In this document: positions 1-4,760 of the stretch, in pieces
How positions within the stretch are numbered: position 1 is the first letter of the stretch
Layout: each line of letters opens with the position of its first letter
Assembly: GCA_910586285.1 (NCBI GenBank)
Contig: CAJUGR010000126.1
Span: forward strand, 1 to 5,002
From: an uncultured Erysipelotrichaceae bacterium
GTDB lineage: Bacteria; Bacillota_I; Bacilli_A; Erysipelotrichales; Erysipelotrichaceae
Length of the DNA stretch: 5,002 bases
Reading direction: 5' to 3'
Notes under the pieces: generated by a model
Database searches by the model: none
Told to the model about the DNA's origin: nothing
Seen by the model: the letters and a program-made list of their open reading frames with translations, nothing else
Position numbers and translations under genes: made by a program

Positions 1-1
1 G

Positions 2-448
2 AATTACGGTGCGCACAATCCGCAACGAATTCATCATGGCTATCGATTGTCCATGATTTTAATGCTGATATGGGGGATTTTTTGTAGCTTGGTGCTGATC
101 ATTTTTCCCGAATTCATCTTTCATATTTTTATCCAAGAAAGTGATGTTTTACCGCTGGGGGTGGATTATTTGCGGATTTTGGGAGTTTCACAATTATTTA
201 TGTGCATGGAAATCACCACAGCCGGTGCCTTTGAAGGTTTGGGTAAGACCTTACCACCGAGCATCGTTTCGGTGATTCTCACTTCGGCACGAATTCCGAT
301 GGCTTATGTTTTACAAAAAATATGGGGGTTGAACGGCATTTGGTGGTCAATCACCATCAGTTCCATATTAAAAGGAACTATCTTATTCACCTGGTTTCGC
401 ATCACATTACGCAAAGATCCGTTTTTTATCACAGAACAAACGGAATAA
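2..448 (+). CDS. MATE family efflux transporter, C-terminal fragment (5' end outside the window)
   Basis: The reading frame is open from the left edge and gives 148 residues ending at TAA 446-448. It begins with NYGAHNPQRIHHGYR, which matches the (GQ)NYGA-x-x-x-x-R signature that precedes a transmembrane helix in the second half of MATE (multi antimicrobial extrusion) transporters. Strongly hydrophobic stretches follow, including MILMLIWGIFCSLVLIIF, the YLRILGVSQLF...AGAFEGLGKTLPPS segment typical of the MATE C-terminal bundle, and two more helices, with a charged tail at the end. MATE proteins are about 450 residues long, so roughly the last third is present. Members export drugs or metabolites across the cytoplasmic membrane in exchange for Na+ or H+; the substrate cannot be told from this piece. 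A TTG/ATG start near 47-53 is not credible, because the family homology continues upstream of it to the edge. Confidence 0.88.
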   Translation, partial: NYGAHNPQRIHHGYRLSMILMLIWGIFCSLVLIIFPEFIFHIFIQESDVLPLGVDYLRILGVSQLFMCMEITTAGAFEGLGKTLPPSIVSVILTSARIPMAYVLQKIWGLNGIWWSITISSILKGTILFTWFRITLRKDPFFITEQTE

Positions 449-456
449 CGGAATAA
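441..456 (+). repeat. Two tandem copies of CGGAATAA across the MATE stop codon
   Basis: The 8-mer CGGAATAA occurs twice back to back (441-448 and 449-456). The first copy contains the TAA stop of the MATE gene and the second supplies further stop-like triplets. It is probably a chance or slippage duplication with no evident function. Confidence 0.4.
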
Positions 457-470
457 ATGATGGCTTTAAG

Positions 471-476
471 TATAAT
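471..476 (+). promoter_or_regulatory. Possible -10 element (TATAAT) for the lipoprotein gene
   Basis: A perfect TATAAT lies 50 nt before the ATG at 527, in the 78-nt gap after the MATE gene. No convincing -35 hexamer is found 16-18 bp upstream and there is no TG extension, so the call rests on the -10 match and its position. No terminator is seen between the MATE and lipoprotein genes, so read-through from the MATE gene is also possible. Confidence 0.35.
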
Positions 477-526
477 CCGCCTGTCACTGCGCATACTACC
501 AATATGTGAAAAAGGAGGATTTTACG

Positions 527-1171
527 ATGAGATCATGGAAATCATTCGCTGCTGTGGCCTGCACACTGGTGTTGATCATCAGCGGCTGCTCCCAAAATGA
601 TAGCAGCGATAAAAAGATGGAAAGTAATGCCAATGCGACTGATACAAACCCGCCTAAGAATGATGCGGCCAATACTGTCAATGATACGATGGATAATATG
701 ATGTCTTATCTAAAAGATCAGGGCATTACCATTGATGACATGAAAGATTTGACAGATATGGATTTTGCGGCTCATGAAGGACGCAGCTTCTCTTATCAAG
801 GCAATACCGCATATTTGTATCGCCTGAAAGAAAATGACGAAAGCATGAAGGCACTGTTGGATTCCGCAAAAAATACCGGTACAGTAAAAGTGAACATCAA
901 CGGTGAAAGTAAGGATTATGCAGCTTCGGTCAACGGCAATTATTTGCTGATCTATCAAAAGGAAGCGAAAATGGATGACTTTATTAAACTGTTTGATACG
1001 TATCAGGCCGGGATCGGCGGCATCGATTCTTCCGACAACAGCGGTAGCGCAACGGAAAACGGCAACGGAGTGAATGCTAAGAAACAATCCGATGACCAGA
1101 ACAATACGGTCACAAACGGTACACAAACCGGAGAAAGCAAAAATAACACTAGCGAAGAACCGATTGATTAA
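527..1171 (+). CDS. Small secreted lipoprotein of unknown function
   Basis: The product has 214 residues from ATG 527, which sits 8 nt after a near-perfect Shine-Dalgarno AAGGAGG (512-518). The in-frame GTG at 506 lies upstream of that site and would place it inside the gene, so it is rejected. The N-terminus is a lipoprotein signal: basic MRSWK, a hydrophobic stretch, then lipobox ISGC with Cys21 as the lipidated residue. The mature protein should therefore be anchored to the outer face of the membrane. Three zones follow: an Asn/Asp/Lys-rich linker to about residue 50; a compact core (about 55-160) containing MSYLKDQGITIDDMKDL, a YQGNTAYLYRL strand and a NGNYLLIYQKEAKMDDFIKLFD segment; and a hydrophilic Gly/Ser/Asn/Thr tail with no Cys. 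I do not recognise the family. The YQGNTAYLYRL...NGNYLLIYQ pattern may be a small alpha/beta domain. Two terminators follow, so the transcript probably ends here. Confidence 0.82.
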   Translation: MRSWKSFAAVACTLVLIISGCSQNDSSDKKMESNANATDTNPPKNDAANTVNDTMDNMMSYLKDQGITIDDMKDLTDMDFAAHEGRSFSYQGNTAYLYRLKENDESMKALLDSAKNTGTVKVNINGESKDYAASVNGNYLLIYQKEAKMDDFIKLFDTYQAGIGGIDSSDNSGSATENGNGVNAKKQSDDQNNTVTNGTQTGESKNNTSEEPID

Positions 1172-1179
1172 TACGAAAC

Positions 1180-1214
1180 AGGGCAGAAACGTCACATATA
1201 CTTTCTGCCTTTTT
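1180..1214 (+). terminator. Intrinsic terminator 1 after the lipoprotein gene
   Basis: The 8-bp perfect stem GGCAGAAA (1182-1189) / TTTCTGCC (1202-1209) is followed by a T5 run (1210-1214). The stem can extend outward by a G-U and an A-T pair. The loop is 12 nt. It begins about 10 nt after the lipoprotein stop codon. Confidence 0.75.
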
Positions 1215-1227
1215 AATTGCTTGATAA

Positions 1228-1262
1228 ATAAAGTGGCCTTAATGGTCACTTTATCTTTTTTT
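1228..1262 (+). terminator. Intrinsic terminator 2, strong
   Basis: The 11-bp stem ATAAAGTGGCC (1228-1238) / GGTCACTTTAT (1244-1254) has one G-U wobble and a 5-nt loop, TTAAT. After one C it is followed by seven Ts (1256-1262). This is the stronger of the two tandem terminators and insulates the downstream ankyrin-WYL operon from upstream transcription. Confidence 0.85.
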
Positions 1263-1270
1263 GTACGTCT

Positions 1271-1305
1271 TTCATGCTTCTTCCTTACTTTGTTCGGAGC
1301 ATGAA
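1271..1305 (+). other. Hairpin without T-tract
   Basis: The arms are TTCATGCTTC (1271-1280) and GGAGCATGAA (1296-1305). They form 9 Watson-Crick pairs and one G-U pair around a 15-nt loop. No T-run follows on the + strand, and none is placed correctly for the - strand, so it is not a standard terminator. It lies between terminator 2 and the operator-like dyad at 1344-1370. It could be a transcript 3'-end stabiliser or a protein-binding site, or have no function. Confidence 0.5.
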
Positions 1306-1343
1306 GTCTTATCATTTTCATAGAACATTTCTACTTTTTCTTG

Positions 1344-1370
1344 TATTGTTACATAAATAATGTCACAATA
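1344..1370. promoter_or_regulatory. 27-bp inverted repeat, candidate operator of the ankyrin-WYL operon
   Basis: The half-sites TATTGTTACAT (1344-1354) and ATGTCACAATA (1360-1370) are complementary at 10 of 11 positions and separated by the 5-nt spacer AAATA. Each arm also contains TGTNACA, so the site can be read as two TGTNACA boxes 14 bp apart centre to centre. The dyad ends 37 nt before the ankyrin gene start. It overlaps the best promoter-like elements, TTGTTA (1346-1351) and TATGAT (1371-1376), which are 19 bp apart, so a bound repressor could block RNA polymerase. There is no T-tract, and the AT-rich arms argue against a terminator. The WYL regulator encoded in the same operon is the natural candidate to bind it; this is inference. 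Confidence 0.6.
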
Positions 1371-1407
1371 TATGATATCGTATGGTCAACAGAAAGGATT
1401 GATTCAT

Positions 1408-1797
1408 ATGATGTTAAAATTTTTAAAGCACAATCATGAATGGGAGGGAAAATTAGCGAAGCGTTTGCTCAATGCTGTATGGGATGAGAATATAAACGAA
1501 GCACGTAAACTCATTCATCGAGGTGCCGATCCTAATTGGATTTATAACGGTTATCCATTATTATTACATGCGGTCTTTACTCGCAATGAGGATATGGTGA
1601 TGATGCTGATCGAAGAAGGAGCCACGCAAGCAGCGGAAGCACTCGGCTTTGCTTTGGATCGCGGTATCGGTGAAATTGTTTTTCCGTTGGCCTTTATGGG
1701 AATTGTACCGAAAATGGAAGAACCGATCGGTAACTTCGGACCGTACCCATCACGCTTCGCCCCCTTGGATGTAAACTATCCGATTTTAATCAGTTAA
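1408..1797 (+). CDS. Short ankyrin-repeat protein
   Basis: The product has 129 residues from ATG 1408, which lies 9 nt after the Shine-Dalgarno GAAAGGA (1392-1398). The adjacent ATG 1411 is a near-equal alternative. An in-frame ATG at 1360 has no ribosome binding site and falls inside the operator-like dyad, so it is rejected. Residues about 20-46 (LLNAVWDENINEARKLIHRG then ADPN) form a clear ankyrin repeat: helix, turn, helix, then the G-A-D-P-N loop. Residues about 50-73 (LLLHAVFTRNEDMVMMLIEEGA) form a second, and 75-98 a degenerate third. The last 25 residues are Pro/Phe-rich and unlike ankyrin. There is no signal peptide or membrane helix, so it is probably a cytosolic protein-binding module. 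Its stop codon overlaps the ribosome binding site of the WYL regulator gene, implying one transcript and coupled translation. Two to three repeats is short for the fold; it may need a partner. The partner is unknown. Confidence 0.8.
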   Translation: MMLKFLKHNHEWEGKLAKRLLNAVWDENINEARKLIHRGADPNWIYNGYPLLLHAVFTRNEDMVMMLIEEGATQAAEALGFALDRGIGEIVFPLAFMGIVPKMEEPIGNFGPYPSRFAPLDVNYPILIS

Positions 1798-1801
1798 GGA
1801 G
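1796..1801 (+). promoter_or_regulatory. Ribosome binding site AAGGAG overlapping the ankyrin stop codon
   Basis: AAGGAG (1796-1801) shares two bases with the TAA stop at 1795-1797 and lies 8 nt before ATG 1810. It decides the start of the WYL regulator: the in-frame GTG at 1801 overlaps the site itself and is unlikely to be used. The arrangement favours translational coupling of the two genes. Confidence 0.75.
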
Positions 1802-1809
1802 TGATCAGA

Positions 1810-2766
1810 ATGAATCGTACCGCTTTGTGTATTCGGATGCTGCAGCTGTTAAAAAGCCGCGGCTTCATGACCCGCGAGGAAATTGCAGCGGAGTTGGAAA
1901 CCAATGTTCGCAATATTGCGGAATACCGTAAGGAATTGGAAATGGCCGGATATCGAATTGATTCACTTTCCGGTAAATACGGCGGTTATACTTTACTGAG
2001 CGATGTGCTGTTACCGGCGGCGACTTTTCAGGAAAAGGAAAAACAGGGATTACGGGAAGTACAGAACTATTTAAAGGCTCATCCGGAACTATTATGGGGA
2101 AAGGATGTTAACCAAGCCATCGATAAGATGTTGTCCAATACGCCGTTGTCTGTGCCACATACCGATTTTTATGTTGATCAACGACAGCCGTTGATCTCAT
2201 CTGTCATGCAGGAATACATTGATCAAATGAAGGAAGCGATTCGCTCATATCGATGTGTAGAAATCACTTATCGTTCGCTTCAGGATCATCGAGTAAAGAC
2301 CTTTATCATTCATCCTTATGAATTGCTTCATTATCAAGGAGCCTATTACTGTATTGCTTATTCACTTTTGGCAAAAGATTTTCGTACTTATAAATTCAGT
2401 GAGCAACGGATGAAACAATGTCGGGTTTTGGATCGTCATTTTCATCGTGAGATGTTTGATGTGCGTAAGCATATCGGAAAAAGCGGTTTGATTAAAGGAG
2501 AAGCCATTGAAGTGGAAATGCATATTATGAAGGAAACTGCGGTATTAATGAGTGAACGGCAAGTAGGGGTTCATCCTTATTTTGAATGGTTGGATGAGAA
2601 TACACTGTACTATCGAACCATTTTTGAAAGTCATCAGGAAGCCATGCGTTTTCTTTTATCCTTAGGCAGTAACGCTAAGGTAATTACCCCGGTTTCGCTG
2701 TGCGAAGATCTGATTGCGGAAAGTAAGAAAATTTTGGATTCCTATACGAAGCAGGGAAGTACATAA
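1810..2766 (+). CDS. WYL-domain transcriptional regulator (HTH-WYL-WCX, YafY-like)
   Basis: The product has 318 residues from ATG 1810. Residues about 5-63 form a winged helix-turn-helix of the HTH_11/DeoR type (LQLLKSRGFMTREEIAAELE, then NVRNIAEYRKELEMAGYRI, then GGYTLL as the wing). Residues about 133-208 form the WYL domain: VEITYRS...FIIHPYELLHYQGAYYCIAY...FRTYKFSEQRM. The Trp-Tyr-Leu triplet is replaced here by Tyr-Tyr-Cys (179-181), while the following Arg (R192) is kept. Residues about 231-310 match the WCX extension (EVEMHI...YFEWLDENTLYYRTIF...AKVITPVSL). Order and length are typical of the family. WYL proteins are cytosolic DNA-binding regulators that sense nucleic acid or other ligands, and several control DNA-damage or anti-phage genes (for example BrxR, CapW, PafBC). 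The gene is the second of a two-gene operon with the ankyrin gene and is probably autoregulated through the dyad at 1344-1370. No clear terminator follows. Confidence 0.88.
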   Translation: MNRTALCIRMLQLLKSRGFMTREEIAAELETNVRNIAEYRKELEMAGYRIDSLSGKYGGYTLLSDVLLPAATFQEKEKQGLREVQNYLKAHPELLWGKDVNQAIDKMLSNTPLSVPHTDFYVDQRQPLISSVMQEYIDQMKEAIRSYRCVEITYRSLQDHRVKTFIIHPYELLHYQGAYYCIAYSLLAKDFRTYKFSEQRMKQCRVLDRHFHREMFDVRKHIGKSGLIKGEAIEVEMHIMKETAVLMSERQVGVHPYFEWLDENTLYYRTIFESHQEAMRFLLSLGSNAKVITPVSLCEDLIAESKKILDSYTKQGST

Positions 2767-2785
2767 ATTGTCATAATACTTTTCA

Positions 2786-2814
2786 TCTACATAATCATAA
2801 AAATATGCTATAAT
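2786..2814 (+). promoter_or_regulatory. Sigma-A-type promoter of the DUF2779 gene
   Basis: The -35 hexamer TCTACA (2786-2791, 4 of 6 to consensus) is followed by a 17-bp spacer and a perfect -10 TATAAT (2809-2814). The TG extension in TGCTATAAT strengthens it. Transcription would begin near 2821, giving a leader of only about 20 nt before the ATG at 2841. The promoter lies in the 74-nt gap after the WYL gene, so the DUF2779 gene can be expressed apart from the ankyrin-WYL pair. Confidence 0.7.
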
Positions 2815-2840
2815 TTTACCAGTTAAAGGGGATGGAAAGA

Positions 2841-4301
2841 ATGCATCTGTCCGATATCAAGCATTATGAGCGTTGTCCGCGGCTGTTTTGGCTCTGTCTG
2901 CATGAGCCGAAACCATTTGTGCCGTTTGTTTATTATAATGGTTCGATGAGTGATTACATCCGGGAATATTTTGCCGTTACGGATTGTTTTCAAGGTCAAG
3001 CAGGCGATGATGGACAACTGGCCATGCAGGCGATAAAGGAAACCGCTGTTTTGATCAACGCACGTTTTGAATATCAGAATCTGCGCGTAAAGGTTTCGTT
3101 GATGATGAAGGCATGCGAGCAATGGGATGTGTATTTTGCTTATGCAAGCTGTTACCCGCGTGATAATGAAGCACAAAAGATTGCCGATACGATTTGCGTA
3201 TTAGAGGCATTGGGAATCGCTATTCGTGATGTGAAAGTCATACATCTCAATGCGGATTATGTGCGTGGTGAAACGCTGAACGTAAAAGAAATGTTGGTTG
3301 TGACAGAATATCTGTATCATCGTCGCAACAAGGCGGCGGAAACGGTGTTATCATTAGTGAATCAAGTACGCCGTAATGTTTTTGCGCCGCTTAAGGAAAT
3401 GCATGGGCTATGGGAAGGCGATGTTCTTGCGGCATCGGAAGGACCGCATTGTATGAAGGGGGGGAAGTGTCGCTATTATGATGATTGTTTTCCAAATCCC
3501 ACATCCGATACCTGTATTACCAATCTCATGCAAACTGCCCATAAATATAACATGATGGAACAGGGAATTCATGATATGAAAGATGTAGATATGGCACTGT
3601 TAGAGGGAACGCGACAACAATATGCTCAGTTGATGGCGGCACGACACAATGGGTTTTATATGGATCGCTTTGCGTTAAGCAGCTGGATGGATGATCAGCT
3701 GCACTATCCGCTTTCTTATCTGGATTTTGAATGGGAAACATTTGTCTATCCGCCCTATAAAGGGATGAGGTCGTATGATGTTCTGGTCTTTCAGTATTCA
3801 CTTCATGTGGAATCGAATCAGGATGCACCCTTGATTCATCATGAGTATATCGGACAGGGAGATTGTCGGATCGCTTTCATCGAACATTTAATACAGCACA
3901 TTCCTGCTACGGGTACCATTTTGGTCTTTAACATGGAAGGTGCGGAAAAGCTGCGATTACGGCAGTTGGCCGAACAATTTCCTTCCTATCATGACGCATT
4001 AATGTCATTATGCGATCGCATGGTGGATCTATCACTGCCCTTTGCGAGCGGCTGTATTTATGACAGCCGGATGCGCGGCTTCTATTCACTAAAAAAACTG
4101 GCGGAAATTTTCGGCGGTTTGGATTATCATGCTTTGGATATTTCACAGGGCTTACAGGCGGCACACGGCTGGCGGATGATGGAAGACGATGAGGAAGCGG
4201 CGGAAACAATTCGGATGGCCCTGTTAAAATATTGTGCTATGGATACGTATGCTGAATATGTTTTACTCCACCGGATGATGAAGTTGGTAAAACAAGCATA
4301 G
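2841..4301 (+). CDS. DUF2779 protein: Cas4/RecB-like N-terminal half with Fe-S cysteines, DEDDy exonuclease-like C-terminal domain
   Basis: The product has 486 residues from ATG 2841, which lies 9 nt after AAAGGGG (2825-2831). The in-frame ATG 2832 directly abuts that site and is less likely. The N-terminus MHLSDIKHYERCPRLFWL matches the opening of Cas4/RecB-like nucleases. Cys12 with Cys204, Cys210 and Cys216 (C-x5-C-x5-C) fits their 4Fe-4S ligands. The segment VKVIHLNADYVRGETL (about 132-147) is also family-like. From about residue 290 comes DUF2779 (PF11074): YLDFEWETF, VFQYSLH, VFNMEGAE, RMVDL, RGFYSLKKL and LLKYCAMDT. Candidate metal ligands are D295/E297 (Exo I), E366 or E369 near N364 (Exo II) and D468 in Y-x3-D (Exo III), as in RNase H-fold DEDDy exonucleases. 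The PD-(D/E)XK acid and lysine expected near residues 99-101 appear absent. It is a probable cytosolic nuclease; its substrate and role are unknown. Confidence 0.85.
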   Translation: MHLSDIKHYERCPRLFWLCLHEPKPFVPFVYYNGSMSDYIREYFAVTDCFQGQAGDDGQLAMQAIKETAVLINARFEYQNLRVKVSLMMKACEQWDVYFAYASCYPRDNEAQKIADTICVLEALGIAIRDVKVIHLNADYVRGETLNVKEMLVVTEYLYHRRNKAAETVLSLVNQVRRNVFAPLKEMHGLWEGDVLAASEGPHCMKGGKCRYYDDCFPNPTSDTCITNLMQTAHKYNMMEQGIHDMKDVDMALLEGTRQQYAQLMAARHNGFYMDRFALSSWMDDQLHYPLSYLDFEWETFVYPPYKGMRSYDVLVFQYSLHVESNQDAPLIHHEYIGQGDCRIAFIEHLIQHIPATGTILVFNMEGAEKLRLRQLAEQFPSYHDALMSLCDRMVDLSLPFASGCIYDSRMRGFYSLKKLAEIFGGLDYHALDISQGLQAAHGWRMMEDDEEAAETIRMALLKYCAMDTYAEYVLLHRMMKLVKQA

Positions 4302-4308
4302 TGACTTT

Positions 4309-4325
4309 GAAAAACGCTGTTTTTC
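4309..4325 (+). terminator. Weak A/T-rich hairpin between the DUF2779 and merR genes
   Basis: GAAAAAC (4309-4315) and GTTTTTC (4319-4325) form a 7-bp stem with a GCT loop, 8 nt after the DUF2779 stop codon. The stem has only two G-C pairs and the T-run lies in the 3' arm, so terminator activity would be weak. It is the only terminator-like structure before the merR promoter, and being symmetrical could act in either direction. Confidence 0.27.
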
Positions 4326-4329
4326 CTGC

Positions 4330-4360
4330 TTGACTTAAAGTAAACTATAAGTGTTATACT
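4330..4360 (+). promoter_or_regulatory. MerR-type promoter with 19-bp spacer and internal operator
   Basis: The -35 TTGACT (4330-4335) and -10 TATACT (4355-4360) are separated by exactly 19 bp, the overlong spacer typical of promoters that MerR-family activators untwist. The spacer region holds the dyad ACTTAAAGTA / AACTATAAGT (4333-4352), matching at 8 of 10 pairs and similar to operators of AdhR/NmlR-type regulators. Transcription would start near 4367, just before the merR ribosome binding site AAGGAG, so merR is probably autoregulated together with the downstream transporter gene. Confidence 0.8.
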
Positions 4361-4384
4361 TTATGCGTAGAGAAGGAGTTTGCT

Positions 4385-4744
4385 ATGCAAATTAAAGAAG
4401 TCAGTAAACAATTTCAGATTACGCAGGCTACCCTGCGCTATTATGAGCGGATCGGATTGATTCCGCCGGTACCGCGTAATGCGAACGGCATTCGTGATTA
4501 TGATGAGGAATCGCTCGGATGGGTTAAATTCATCCAATGTATGCGTTCAGCCGGAATGCCGATTGATGCATTGAGTGAATATGTTGTACTTTATCAACAG
4601 GGAGATCATACTTCAGAGGCAAGAAAGCAATTATTGATCGAACAGCGTGCCAATTTAATAAAACGGATGGCAGAATTACAACAGACGTTAGATCGTCTTA
4701 CGCAGAAAATCGCTTTTTATGAAAGCGATAATGAAACAGATTAA
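4385..4744 (+). CDS. MerR family regulator, AdhR/NmlR-like, with conserved-position Cys52
   Basis: The product has 119 residues from ATG 4385, which lies 6 nt after AAGGAG (4373-4378). Residues 3-38 form the MerR helix-turn-helix and wing: IKEVSKQFQITQATLRYYERIGLIPP followed by GIRDYDEE. Residues about 46-75 make the linking helices (WVKFIQCMRSAGMPIDALSEYV). Residues about 78-115 form the dimerising coiled coil (EARKQLLIEQRANLIKRMAELQ onward). The only cysteine is Cys52, in FIQCMRSAG. This is the position I recall for the single redox-active Cys of Bacillus subtilis AdhR, which senses aldehydes and other electrophiles. There is no metal-binding Cys cluster at the C-terminus, so a metal sensor of the MerR/ZntR type is unlikely. 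It should bind the dyad at 4333-4352 upstream of itself. The next gene begins 16 nt downstream, so the two form an operon. Confidence 0.88.
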   Translation: MQIKEVSKQFQITQATLRYYERIGLIPPVPRNANGIRDYDEESLGWVKFIQCMRSAGMPIDALSEYVVLYQQGDHTSEARKQLLIEQRANLIKRMAELQQTLDRLTQKIAFYESDNETD

Positions 4745-4760
4745 CGAAGGGAGAATGGTA

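Noticed and set aside
1074..1304. 76-codon + strand frame overlapping the lipoprotein 3' end
   Set aside because: It runs through the two terminator hairpins, has no ribosome binding site, and its hydrophobic end is just the translated T-tracts.
710..1321. 203-codon open frame on the - strand
   Set aside because: It lies antisense to the lipoprotein gene and runs through both terminators. Its translation is Ile/Phe/Val-rich without domain features, and no ribosome binding site is evident.
1360..1407. Upstream in-frame start (ATG 1360) for the ankyrin gene
   Set aside because: There is no Shine-Dalgarno, the ATG is inside the 27-bp dyad, and the extra 16 residues are outside the ankyrin fold. 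ATG 1408 has GAAAGGA at good spacing.
3526..4209. - strand frames at 3526-3828 and 3928-4209
   Set aside because: They are antisense to the well-supported DUF2779 coding region. Their Pro/His/Ser-rich translations are typical shadows.
2841..4301. CRISPR adaptation gene (true cas4)
   Set aside because: The N-terminal half is Cas4-like, but the C-terminal DUF2779 domain is not part of Cas4. No cas1, cas2 or repeat array is visible in the window.
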